Positions 16,341 through 24,274 of a stretch of DNA of 32,006 bases are shown here, one piece after another (position 1 is the stretch's first letter; every line of letters begins with the position of its first letter). Below the pieces are notes generated by a model. The model had not been told where the DNA came from, did no database searches, and saw only the letters and a list, made by a program, of their open reading frames with translations. This DNA comes from an uncultured Propionibacteriaceae bacterium (GTDB taxonomy: Bacteria; Actinomycetota; Actinomycetes; Propionibacteriales; Propionibacteriaceae), in NCBI GenBank assembly GCA_945911015.1, contig CAMDZW010000040.1, positions 1 to 32,006 on the forward strand. Reading direction: 5' to 3'. The translations under genes and the position numbers were made by a program.

Positions 16341-16703
16341 TCACCGCGGCCGGTGTCGGTCTCGGTGGTCCCGGATTCATTCCTTCCTGCCGACCTTGCG
16401 AGTCGGGGTCCCTTGTGGGCCTCGGCCGCGGGCAGGCAGGCGCTGACTGCGCTGTCTTCGCACGTCTGGGCGGTAGCCGAGACCCGAACCACACCGCACC
16501 GACCAGGGGCAGGTGACGTGATCAAGACGGGACGACCTGTGTCATGGCGTGAGACACAGTTCTCGCCAGATGGTTCCAAACGTGGAACACTGTTGCCTCG
16601 CAATGCAACCGGTCGGCGTGGCCGGGTCGGGGAGTGTGTACTCCGGTGACGGCGGCGCCCAATGGTGAAGACGTAGGTCGGTGGGGACCTAAGGAGGTTA
16701 GGC
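16341..16703 (+). promoter_or_regulatory. Long intergenic leader with inverted repeats between binding protein and permeases
   Basis: This 363-nt gap has no convincing gene. It contains the perfect inverted repeat GTTCCA-AACG-TGGAAC (16574-16589) and GTTGC...GCAAC (16594-16610). TAGGTC/GACCTA (16674-16691) and CCTAA-GGAGG-TTAGG (16688-16702) lie just before the permease start. The first looks like a dimeric-repressor operator. The last two share bases and enclose the Shine-Dalgarno AAGGAGG. The permeases therefore probably have their own promoter and control. Confidence 0.5.
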
Positions 16704-17693
16704 GTGAGTGCTGAGGCACAAGTGAGTCAAAAGGAGCAGGGGAGGAAGGCGAAGTCGAACGGTCGTCCAGACCAACGGCTGAGCAACTTCCAGCGCTTCT
16801 GGCGGGACAGATGGTTGCTCGTGATGGTGGTCCCTGGGGTCGCCGTCCTGATGGTCTTCCACTACATCCCGTTGCTGGGCAATGTGATTGCCTTCAAGGA
16901 CTACCAACCCTGGTACGGGATCCTGGAGGCCCCGTGGGTGGGCATCGAGAACTTCTCGGTGATCTTCACCGGAGACAGGTACTTCGTCAACGCGCTGGTC
17001 AACACACTGATCATCTCGTTGGTGCAGATCGTCATCGTGTTCCCGCTGCCGATCGCCCTGGCGCTGTTGCTGAACAGCCTCCTCGGTGAGCGGCTGAAGC
17101 GGCTCGCGCAGTCGATCCTCTACCTTCCGCACTTCATGTCGTGGGTGATCGTGGTTGCGATCTTCCAGCACATGTTGGGCAACGCGGGCCTGATCAACTC
17201 CTGGTTGAGATCGATAGAGATGCCGACGTTCCAGTTGATCGGCAGCCCGGAGCTGTTCATCCCGCTGATCACCTCGCAGGTGATCTGGAAGGACACCGGG
17301 TGGGGCACGATCATCTTCCTGGCCGCGATGTCTCGGGTCGATCTCGACCTGTACGAGGCCGTGGCCGTGGACGGTGGTGGCCGCTGGCGCCAGCTGTGGC
17401 ACATCACTTTGCCGGCGATCCGTCCGGTCATCATCCTGCTGCTCATCCTGCGGCTCGGTGACGTCCTCACGGTCGGCTTCGAGCAGATCTTCCTGCAGCA
17501 GGGCCCGGTGGGTCTGGACGCCTCGGAAGTGTTGGACACCTACGTGTACAACCGAGGCATCGTGGGTGGCAACTGGGGTGCTTCAGCCGCAGTCGGCCTG
17601 GTGAAGGGGCTGATAGGCACAGTCCTTGTGCTCGGCGCCAACAAGGTGGCTCACCTCTTCGGTGAGCGCGGCATCTACTCGACCAAGGATTGA
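16704..17693 (+). CDS. Sugar ABC transporter permease 1 (LplB/LipO-system type)
   Basis: This 329-aa membrane protein starts at a GTG with a very good AAGGAGG seven bases upstream. A hydrophilic, charged N-terminus (1-33) is followed by the family segment WLLVMVVPGVAVLMVFHYIP, then about six transmembrane helices. The cytoplasmic EAA loop that docks to the ATPase reads LYEAVAVDGGGRWRQLWHIT. The family C-terminus (GLVKGLIGTVLVLGANKVAH, then GERGIYS) is complete. It pairs with permease 2, which starts 5 nt after this stop, and with the lipoprotein at 14715. No ATP-binding gene accompanies them. In relatives a shared MsiK/MsmK-like ATPase encoded elsewhere energises the importer. Confidence 0.92.
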   Translation: MSAEAQVSQKEQGRKAKSNGRPDQRLSNFQRFWRDRWLLVMVVPGVAVLMVFHYIPLLGNVIAFKDYQPWYGILEAPWVGIENFSVIFTGDRYFVNALVNTLIISLVQIVIVFPLPIALALLLNSLLGERLKRLAQSILYLPHFMSWVIVVAIFQHMLGNAGLINSWLRSIEMPTFQLIGSPELFIPLITSQVIWKDTGWGTIIFLAAMSRVDLDLYEAVAVDGGGRWRQLWHITLPAIRPVIILLLILRLGDVLTVGFEQIFLQQGPVGLDASEVLDTYVYNRGIVGGNWGASAAVGLVKGLIGTVLVLGANKVAHLFGERGIYSTKD

Positions 17694-17698
17694 CGACC

Positions 17699-18652
17699 AT
17701 GAGTGATACTGCAACTGACATCGATCCGACGAAGTCGCGCCACAAGGACGCCGGCTATGCCCGCAACGCTCGACTGAACTCGATCAACGGCGTTGCCAAG
17801 CCCAACATCCTCTTCCGGGGCCTCAAGGGTCTGATCCTGCTCATCTGCTGTCTGATGGTGCTGGTCCCATTCGTCGCGGTCATCTCGACCTCGCTGGCCG
17901 ACCAGTCCCAGATCAACGCAGCCGGTGGTTACGTGCTGTGGCCCGAGAGCCCGTCGTTCAAGGCGTACGAGGCCATCTTCCGTGGCGGTGTGGTCACCCG
18001 CGCCACCTTGGTGTCGGTCGGCATCACGGTGGTCGGTTCCGGTCTGTCGCTGACCGTGGTGACGATGCTCGCCTACGGGCTGTCGCGGCCCGGATCGTAC
18101 GCACACCGTCCGATCCTGCTGTTGGTGCTGTTCTCGATGCTGTTCAGCGCCGGCATGATCCCGAACTACCTGATGATCAAGCAGCTCGGCCTGATCGACT
18201 CGTGGTGGGCACTGATCCTGCCGACCCTGACATCGGGGTTCCAGGTCGTGCTGATGCGGTCGTTCTTCCTCGAGATCCCCAAGGAACTCATCGAGGCCGC
18301 CCGCATCGACGGTGCGGGTGAGGCCCGCATCCTGCTGACCTTGATGATCCCGCTGTCGAAGGCGGCGCTGGCCGTGATCGGCCTGTTCAACGCGGTCGCC
18401 TACTGGAACGCCTACTTCAACGCGGTGCTGTACATCAACACCACCGACAAGTGGCCACTCCAGCTGGTGCTGCGCACCTATGTGGTTGACAACACCAGCA
18501 TCGGTGTCGACCTACCGGGTGACTACATCCCGCCGCAGCAGTCGCTGCAGATGGCGATTCTGGTGGTCTCGCTGCTGCCGATCGTCATGGTCTACCCGTT
18601 CCTGCAGAAGCACTTCGCCAAGGGCGTCATCATCGGCGCGGTCAAGGGCTGA
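17699..18652 (+). CDS. Sugar ABC transporter permease 2 (LplC/YtcP type)
   Basis: The product has 317 aa from the ATG at 17699, preceded by AAGGA. A TTG at 17690, overlapping the previous stop, is a less likely start. After a charged N-terminus come a first helix (GLILLICCLMVLVPFVAVIS), about five more helices, and the EAA loop LIEAARIDGAGEARILLTLM. The end, VYPFLQKHFAKGVIIGAVKG, is the hallmark C-terminus of the LplC/YtcP subfamily. It is the last gene of the transporter unit and is followed by the hairpin at 18670-18711. Confidence 0.92.
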   Translation: MSDTATDIDPTKSRHKDAGYARNARLNSINGVAKPNILFRGLKGLILLICCLMVLVPFVAVISTSLADQSQINAAGGYVLWPESPSFKAYEAIFRGGVVTRATLVSVGITVVGSGLSLTVVTMLAYGLSRPGSYAHRPILLLVLFSMLFSAGMIPNYLMIKQLGLIDSWWALILPTLTSGFQVVLMRSFFLEIPKELIEAARIDGAGEARILLTLMIPLSKAALAVIGLFNAVAYWNAYFNAVLYINTTDKWPLQLVLRTYVVDNTSIGVDLPGDYIPPQQSLQMAILVVSLLPIVMVYPFLQKHFAKGVIIGAVKG

Positions 18653-18669
18653 CAAGAGCAGACACACCG

Positions 18670-18711
18670 AACACCCGGGTGGGGGTCCTCGCGACTTCTC
18701 GCCCGGGTGTT
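18670..18711 (+). terminator. Terminator of the ABC importer genes
   Basis: A 10-bp perfect stem (AACACCCGGG at 18670-18679 with CCCGGGTGTT at 18702-18711) is extended outward, with small bulges, by CACAC/GTGTG. It starts 17 nt after the permease 2 stop and is followed by TCGCGTGTG. Confidence 0.75.
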
Positions 18712-18823
18712 TCGCGTGTGCGATGGGGGCGGCGTCGGCACGGTGAGGGCGTTTCCCAAGCTGGGGTATCTTGTCCGCAATCACCGTCTCACCAAGGGCC
18801 TTGATGGAATCTCAAAGTACGTG

Positions 18824-18857
18824 CCTCCTCTCCTCGCCACCGCGTGAGGGGAGGGGG
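18824..18857 (+). promoter_or_regulatory. Shine-Dalgarno-sequestering hairpin before the CNNM gene
   Basis: The pyrimidine arm CCTCCTCTCCTC (18824-18835) pairs over all 12 bases (two G-T pairs) with the purine arm GAGGGGAGGGGG (18846-18857) around a 10-nt loop. The purine arm is the ribosome-binding site of the ATG at 18863. A TATCTT at 18767-18772 could be the -10 box of a leader about 85 nt long. Folding would hide the ribosome-binding site, which suggests control of translation. Confidence 0.6.
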
Positions 18858-18862
18858 AACTG

Positions 18863-20233
18863 ATGTGGGTCCTGACCCTCGCTCTCGGCCTGCTGGTCGT
18901 CCTGGCGATCACCGCCGTCACCGGCTACTTCGTGGCCCAGGAATTCGCCTATATGGCCGTCGACCGTTCTCGGTTGGCAGTACTCGCAGCCCAGGGTGAC
19001 CCGGCTGCCGAACGAGCCCTCACGGTCACCCGACGAACCTCGTTCATGTTGTCCGGCGCCCAGCTGGGCATCACCGTCACCGGTCTGTTGGTGGGCTATG
19101 TGGCCGAGCCGTTGATCGGTGGTTCCATCGCCACCGCGCTCGGGGTGGACGTCCCCACTGGGGTCGGCATCGCGATCGGCACCGTCCTCGCCCTGGTGGC
19201 CTCCACGGTGATCCAGATGCTCTTCGGTGAGCTCTTCCCGAAGAACCTGGCCATCGCCCGGCCCGAACCGGTCGCCACGAAACTCGCGCGATCGACCACC
19301 ATCTACCTGGCTGCCCTCGGCTGGCTGATCGCGGTCTTCGACAAGGCCTCCAACCTGCTGCTCACGCTCTTTCGGATCGAGCCGGTGCACGATGTCGAGC
19401 ACGCCGCGACCCGGCAGGACCTCGGTCACATCGTCGCCGACTCGGCCGTGGCCGGCGCCCTGCCCAAGGAACTGTCGCTGCTGATCGACCGGATCGTCGA
19501 CTTCCCCGAACGTGACGTCGAACATGCGATGGTGCCGCTGTCCCGTACCGGGGTGGTCGCGGTGTCGGCGACCGTCGCCGAGGTGCGTGCCCGGATGGCA
19601 GTCGAACATTCCCGCTATCCGGTGATCGCCGACCGCGATGTCGTCGGAGTCGTCGACCTGCGTGACCTGCTGAACCTGGCGCCGGTACGCGACGACGACC
19701 CGATCACCGACATTGCCCGGTCAGCAGTCCTGGTGCCGACCTCGATGCGACTGCCCGACGCGCTGACCGCGCTGGTCGAGGCACAGCAGGAACTGGCCTG
19801 CGTGATCGACGAGTACGGCGGGTTGGCCGGGATCGTGACCATCGAGGACATGGCCGAGGAGATCGTCGGTGATCTCGTCGACGAACATGATCCCGAACCG
19901 GTCGAGCCGGTCCGGGCCAGCGTCGACGGCTGGCAGGTCGACGGCGAGACCCCGCTGGACGAGGTGTCCCGCGCGATCGGCCACGAACTTCCCGACACCG
20001 AGCGCGAGACGATCGCCGGTCTGGTGATTGCCGCCCACGGTGCACTGCCTGAGGTCGGGGACCGGGTCGAGATCCGGCTCCCCATCGACGCCGGCGAGCT
20101 CGCGGCTCCCGGACGCCCCACCCAGCGGGCTCTGGTGGCCGAAGTGGCGGAAGTGCAACGTCATGTCCCGTCCTCACTGCTCGTGACGCTCGTCGAAGTC
20201 GCCGACGACCCTGAGGAGGCCGACCATGCTTGA
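18863..20233 (+). CDS. CNNM/CorC (HlyC) family membrane protein with paired CBS domains
   Basis: The protein has 456 aa. Its N-terminal DUF21/CNNM transmembrane domain (about 1-190) shows the usual SGAQLGITVTGLLVGYVAEP and LFGELFPKNLAIARPEPVA segments. Two CBS motifs follow (about 215-350), including ELACVIDEYGGLAGIVTIED and DLVDEHDP. A C-terminal CorC_HlyC domain covers about 355-445 (DGWQVDGETPLDEVSRAIGH). Family members take part in Mg2+/Co2+ export or magnesium homeostasis and bind ATP-Mg through the CBS pair; older annotations call them hemolysins. It overlaps the next gene by 8 nt, so the pair is co-translated. Its ribosome-binding site is buried in the hairpin at 18824-18857. Confidence 0.92.
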   Translation: MWVLTLALGLLVVLAITAVTGYFVAQEFAYMAVDRSRLAVLAAQGDPAAERALTVTRRTSFMLSGAQLGITVTGLLVGYVAEPLIGGSIATALGVDVPTGVGIAIGTVLALVASTVIQMLFGELFPKNLAIARPEPVATKLARSTTIYLAALGWLIAVFDKASNLLLTLFRIEPVHDVEHAATRQDLGHIVADSAVAGALPKELSLLIDRIVDFPERDVEHAMVPLSRTGVVAVSATVAEVRARMAVEHSRYPVIADRDVVGVVDLRDLLNLAPVRDDDPITDIARSAVLVPTSMRLPDALTALVEAQQELACVIDEYGGLAGIVTIEDMAEEIVGDLVDEHDPEPVEPVRASVDGWQVDGETPLDEVSRAIGHELPDTERETIAGLVIAAHGALPEVGDRVEIRLPIDAGELAAPGRPTQRALVAEVAEVQRHVPSSLLVTLVEVADDPEEADHA

Positions 20234-21230
20234 TCACCCCGCCCTCGTCATCCCTGTCACCGTGGCGATCATCGTGGCATCGGCATTCTTCGTCGCGGTC
20301 GAATTCGCACTGCTGGCCGCCAAGAGGCACCGTCTCGAGGAAGCCGCACCGACCAGCCGATCCGCCCGGGCCGCACTGCGGAGCTCGTCGGAGCTGACCC
20401 TGCTGCTGGCGGGGTCCCAACTCGGGATCACCGCCTGCACCCTGGCGCTGGGCGCGATCACCAAACCGGCCGTCCACCACTGGCTGATGGTCCCGCTGGG
20501 GTCGCTGGGGCTACCACAGGTCGCCGGAGACATCATCGCTTTTGTCCTGGCGCTGTTGGTGGTCACCTTCCTGCACCTGGTGATCGGTGAGATGGCCCCG
20601 AAGTCGTGGGCAATTGCGCATCCGGAGACGTCGGCCACCCTGCTGGCCCTGCCGATGCGGGCCTTCATGTTCCCGACCCGACCGTTGCTGGTTGCCCTGA
20701 ACTCGGCCGCCAACTGGATGTTGCGTCGGGTCGGCGTGACCCCGACCAACGAGGTCGTGACCGGCCAGACCAGTGCCGACCTGGAACAGCTGGTCCGCCA
20801 CTCGGCCAATGTCGGTGCCCTCGATGCCGCGTTCACCGCGCAGGTCAGCGGTGCGCTCGAGCTGGAGCGGTTGACCGTCGTCGACCTGGTCCCGGCCGTC
20901 TCGGATCCGATATCGGTGCCGACCGCAGCAAGCGTGGCTGATGTACGTGAGATCTCCACCCGCACTGGTCATCTGCGCATCCTGGTTGCCTCCCAGGAGC
21001 AGCTCATCGGGCTGATCCACGTCAGGGACGTGTTGGTTGCCGACCCGGCCGAGGACATCGACCGGTTCGTCCGGCCGCTGCTGGTCCTCGACCCTGGCCT
21101 GCCGGCGTACCAGGCGGTCGCCCAGCTGCGGCAGACGCGCAACCAGCTCGCCGTCGTCGGCACCGCTGCGGCCCCGATCGGCGTGATCACGATCTCCGAC
21201 ATCCTGCAGCGGGTGCTGGTCACCACCTGA
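20226..21230 (+). CDS. Second CNNM family membrane protein, without the CorC_HlyC domain
   Basis: This 334-aa protein is encoded 8 nt inside the end of the previous gene, with GAGGAGG just upstream. The N-terminal DUF21 domain has AGSQLGITACTLALGAITKP and LVIGEMAPKSWAIAHPE, closely paralleling the larger partner. A weakly conserved CBS pair covers about 215-334, ending ITISDILQRVLVTT. The C-terminal CorC_HlyC domain present in the partner is absent. Tandem long/short CNNM pairs of this kind recur in actinobacteria and probably act as hetero-oligomers. The 68-nt palindrome at 21260 follows the stop. Confidence 0.9.
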   Translation: MLDHPALVIPVTVAIIVASAFFVAVEFALLAAKRHRLEEAAPTSRSARAALRSSSELTLLLAGSQLGITACTLALGAITKPAVHHWLMVPLGSLGLPQVAGDIIAFVLALLVVTFLHLVIGEMAPKSWAIAHPETSATLLALPMRAFMFPTRPLLVALNSAANWMLRRVGVTPTNEVVTGQTSADLEQLVRHSANVGALDAAFTAQVSGALELERLTVVDLVPAVSDPISVPTAASVADVREISTRTGHLRILVASQEQLIGLIHVRDVLVADPAEDIDRFVRPLLVLDPGLPAYQAVAQLRQTRNQLAVVGTAAAPIGVITISDILQRVLVTT

Positions 21231-21259
21231 CCGCCCGCCCCGCCCCCCCGCACAGACGC

Positions 21260-21327
21260 CAAACACCTCACTCGGGCCCAGACACCACAGCTGCAGCTGT
21301 GGTGTCTGGGTCGTAGTGAGGTGTTTG
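21260..21327. terminator. 68-nt concentric palindrome between convergent genes
   Basis: The outer arms CAAACACCTCACT (21260-21272) and AGTGAGGTGTTTG (21315-21327) are perfectly complementary over 13 bp. An inner, loop-free perfect 34-nt palindrome lies at 21277-21310, from CCCAGACACCACAGCTG to its complement. Both share the centre 21293.5, with only a 4 x 4 nt imperfect junction between them. It sits between the CNNM pair and the convergent Eis-like gene, so a bidirectional terminator is the simplest reading. Confidence 0.8.
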
Positions 21328-21340
21328 CGAGGTGGACGGT

Positions 21341-22588
21341 CTAGAAGAAGGTGATTCCGTACGGGGGGATGGCCAGGTCCATCATGGCGGCCAGTCGATC
21401 CGTGGCCTCCGCAGCGCCGGTGAGGCGTCCGGCCGCGACCATCCGGGGCACGTCGGCACCGCCGAGCCACAGTCCGGCGAGCACATCGACCGGGATGGTC
21501 ACCTCGGCGGCAGTGTCGACTGCGGTGACCTCGGCCGCCTCACCGCTGACCTCGATCCGGTACTGGCCTGCGGCGAAGCCCATCGGGTCGTCCACCGCGA
21601 CCACGATTGTGCCGTCGCCGCGCCACGGGCGGGCCTGCAGACAGGCGATCGGGTCGAGGACGCGGGTCCACAGGCGATCACCTTCGCCGATCACGCGGTA
21701 GCCACGGCTGTCGCGCATCGCCCACGGCAGCGGATCGTCCAAGGGCGCATTGTGGTACTTCACCACGCCGGTCAAATCGATCGAGGCAAGGTACTCCCAC
21801 AGCCCCAGATGTCCCGCAGGGGTGGTGGCCACCATGGTCAGGACCTCGACCGGCCGGGGCCCGTCGCCCCGCTCGCCGATCCGATAGGCGGCGAACCCGT
21901 CGACCTCGTCGTGGGTGTCGCGGTGCAGGACATACCAGGTCTTCTTGTCGGCGGAGCCGGCGTCATCGTCCCAGGCGCCCGACATCATGTCCTGGTAGAA
22001 CGCCGGCCAGGTCACCGAACCGCGGGTGGCGGCATGGAATCGGCCAAAGACCTCGTTGACCGCGTCGATCGCGTCGGCCGGTGCGACCAGCTGGCACCGG
22101 CCCGAACCCGGTGCCGAGAGCAGCCCGAACCGCTCTGCCGTGTCGACCTCGATCCGATGGCCCCGGGTGCTCACCCCGAAACCGAACCGGCCGTAGATGG
22201 TGGCCTCGGTGACGGTCAGCGCCGCGACCGGGATGCCGCGGCTGTGAGTCTCGGCCAGGTCAGCGGTCATCATCCGGCGCAACAGACCCCTGCGTCGGTG
22301 CGTGGGTCGTACGGTCACATCGGTGATCAGTCGTGCGGCGATCTCGGCCCGTCCGGCATTGATCGCCTTGTCGAAGCCTTCGAGCGTGCCGACGGGCATT
22401 CCGGCCGGGTTGTCGGGATCGGGGACGGCCCACAGGGTCGCGTCGTCGGCCTTGGCGTCGGCCAGCCACCGCTGGAAACCCTCGTCGCTGCCTCGGGACA
22501 TGTGGAAACCGAGGCGTATGGCTTCGTTCCAGGCGCGCAGCGTTGCCGGGTCGTCGGATGCGGACAAACGGGTGAGTTCATCGGTCAC
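21341..22588 (-). CDS. Eis-like GNAT-family N-acetyltransferase
   Basis: The protein has 415 aa with the three-part layout of the Eis (enhanced intracellular survival) family: an N-terminal GNAT domain, a second degenerate GNAT domain and a C-terminal sterol-carrier-like domain. The acetyl-CoA pyrophosphate loop is VTVRPTHRRRGLLRRMM (91-107), and Y132 in IYGRFGFGVS matches the family's general acid. The free C-terminal carboxylate, which acts in Eis enzymes, is provided by the terminal residues PYGITFF. Eis proteins acetylate multiple amines of aminoglycosides and other polyamine-like substrates. Whether this one acts on antibiotics is unknown. It is convergent with the CNNM pair and divergent from the GH39-like gene. 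Confidence 0.9.
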   Translation of the reverse strand: MTDELTRLSASDDPATLRAWNEAIRLGFHMSRGSDEGFQRWLADAKADDATLWAVPDPDNPAGMPVGTLEGFDKAINAGRAEIAARLITDVTVRPTHRRRGLLRRMMTADLAETHSRGIPVAALTVTEATIYGRFGFGVSTRGHRIEVDTAERFGLLSAPGSGRCQLVAPADAIDAVNEVFGRFHAATRGSVTWPAFYQDMMSGAWDDDAGSADKKTWYVLHRDTHDEVDGFAAYRIGERGDGPRPVEVLTMVATTPAGHLGLWEYLASIDLTGVVKYHNAPLDDPLPWAMRDSRGYRVIGEGDRLWTRVLDPIACLQARPWRGDGTIVVAVDDPMGFAAGQYRIEVSGEAAEVTAVDTAAEVTIPVDVLAGLWLGGADVPRMVAAGRLTGAAEATDRLAAMMDLAIPPYGITFF

Positions 22589-22797
22589 CCATCCACGCTA
22601 CCGCTTGGGCCGGGGAGCATCGCAACTGGTTTGACCTGCCCGGCCCGGAGTATCACTTGCGCCCGGGCAGTATCGCTATTGGCTCGCTGGGTAACGATGC
22701 TCAGGAGGCCGTCGACCTTGCCGTCCAGCGTTGTTAGCGTGACCGGGTCGGCCCGTCCGGGCCGTGCCGTGCTCGCCCCGGAAGGGAACCACCACTC
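22589..22797. promoter_or_regulatory. Divergent promoter region between the Eis-like and GH39-like genes
   Basis: This 209-nt region must serve both outward-facing genes. It has a near-repeat (CCCGGAGTATCAC and CCCGGGCAGTATCGC, about 22640-22676) that could be paired operator sites. GGAAGGGAA is placed before the GTG at 22798. I could not assign promoter boxes with confidence. Confidence 0.35.
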
Positions 22798-24210
22798 GTG
22801 TCCGTGCTCGCCACCGCCCAGCTCACGCTCGACACCACCGCGCCGACGGTGCCACTGCGCCGGATCCACGGAGTCAACGGCACCGGGGTGAGCGGCAACT
22901 ACTGGCTCGACCTGACACCGTGGTACCGCCGCTGGCAGATCCCGGTGTCGCGACTCCACGACGCGCCGTTCGATGCCCACAACACCGTTGACCTGCATCA
23001 CATCTTTCCCAACCCGGCAGCCGATCCTGACGATCCGGAGAACTATGAGTTCAGCCTGACCGACGACATCATTGCTCACCTCCGCACGACAGGGGCAGCG
23101 GTCTACTTCCGCCTCGGTGAGAGCATCGAACACCAGCCGCGGCTCACCTGGAACACCGTCGAACGGTGGGATCCCGAAGCCCTGGCCAAGGTCTGCGCCA
23201 ACATCGTGCGCCACTACAACCGCGGCTGGGCCGACGGCCACACCTGGGGCATCGAGTACTGGGAGTTCTGGAACGAACCGCACGGTCCGAAGAACTGGAA
23301 CGGCACGCCCGAGCAGTTCTTCGACCGATACCGCCTCGTCGCTCCAGCGGTGAAGGCGGTGGACCCGGACGTACGGATCGGGCTGGCCGGTTTCATGTCC
23401 CACTTCCCTGAGACCGACTGGGGAGCCGGCATTGCCCAACTCGCTGCTGACGGGGTCCCGGTCGACTTCGTCGCCTGGCATGCCTATCTCACCGAGCTCT
23501 CGGTGATGACCAAGGCGGCCACGACCGTACGGGAGTTCCTCGACCGTGTCGGGCTGGCCGGGGCCGAGAGCCATCTCGGTGAATGGGCCTGGCGTCCCAG
23601 CAATGGTGCCCTCAACATCTTCTCCGCCTACCGCACCCATCGTCGGGACCATGTGGCTCGGCTGACCGAGCTCATGCGTGGACACGGGGGCCTGGCGAAC
23701 ACCTTGGGTGGATTGTTGCTCCTGCAGGACCTGCCGGTTGACCAGGCGCACTACTACACCGCCAACACCTCACCGCGCTGGGGACTGTTCGACTCCGACG
23801 GCCAGGTCACCCTGCGCGGGCTCGCCTTCGACATCTTCGCCTCCCTGCTGCGGCGCAGTGAACAGCGGTGGACCGTCGACTCCGACGCCGAGACCGTCAT
23901 CGCGACTGCGGTCCCGACCGCGCACGGCCAGATCCGTGTGGTGGCAGTGAACCTGGCCGATGACGTCGACGAGATCACCGTACGGGTGGGTGCCGATCAG
24001 CTGCTGGGTGCCGAAGAACTGGCCGTCCACGACGGGGTCACACGCCACGCGATGCTGCCCCCGCCCGTGCGCCACGAGGGAGACATCACCGAGGTCACCG
24101 TGCAAATCTCAGGCCCCGGTGCGATCGTGCTCGACCTTGCCCCAGCTGTAGGTCCGACTGACACCGAGGCGGTCGCACCCGGCTCGACGGTACGGCACGG
24201 CGACTGGTGA
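22798..24210 (+). CDS. GH39-like glycoside hydrolase (clan GH-A), cytoplasmic
   Basis: The protein has 470 aa from a GTG start. The fold is a clan GH-A (beta/alpha)8 barrel with a C-terminal beta-sandwich, as in GH39 beta-xylosidases and alpha-L-iduronidases. The acid/base glutamate is E160 in EYWEFWNEPHG, and the nucleophile is probably E262 in ESHLGEWAWRP. The N-terminal RRIHGVNGTG and FDAHNTVDLHHIFP, and the segment GAAVYFRLGESIEHQP, match the general layout. There is no signal peptide, so it should act on imported oligosaccharides, consistent with the ABC importer upstream. The substrate (xyloside, uronide or other) cannot be told. It is convergent with the MlrC-like gene. Confidence 0.8.
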   Translation: MSVLATAQLTLDTTAPTVPLRRIHGVNGTGVSGNYWLDLTPWYRRWQIPVSRLHDAPFDAHNTVDLHHIFPNPAADPDDPENYEFSLTDDIIAHLRTTGAAVYFRLGESIEHQPRLTWNTVERWDPEALAKVCANIVRHYNRGWADGHTWGIEYWEFWNEPHGPKNWNGTPEQFFDRYRLVAPAVKAVDPDVRIGLAGFMSHFPETDWGAGIAQLAADGVPVDFVAWHAYLTELSVMTKAATTVREFLDRVGLAGAESHLGEWAWRPSNGALNIFSAYRTHRRDHVARLTELMRGHGGLANTLGGLLLLQDLPVDQAHYYTANTSPRWGLFDSDGQVTLRGLAFDIFASLLRRSEQRWTVDSDAETVIATAVPTAHGQIRVVAVNLADDVDEITVRVGADQLLGAEELAVHDGVTRHAMLPPPVRHEGDITEVTVQISGPGAIVLDLAPAVGPTDTEAVAPGSTVRHGDW

Positions 24211-24246
24211 GACCACGGCCCGGACAGCCCGACCGTGAGACGGTTG

Positions 24247-24271
24247 TCAGCCGGGACCGGACACCGGCTGA
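24247..24271. terminator. Weak inverted repeat between the GH39-like and MlrC-like genes
   Basis: An 8-bp perfect repeat (TCAGCCGG at 24247-24254 and CCGGCTGA at 24264-24271) with a 9-nt loop lies in the 64-nt gap between two convergent stops. It is a plausible bidirectional terminator. Confidence 0.45.
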
Positions 24272-24274
24272 ACC

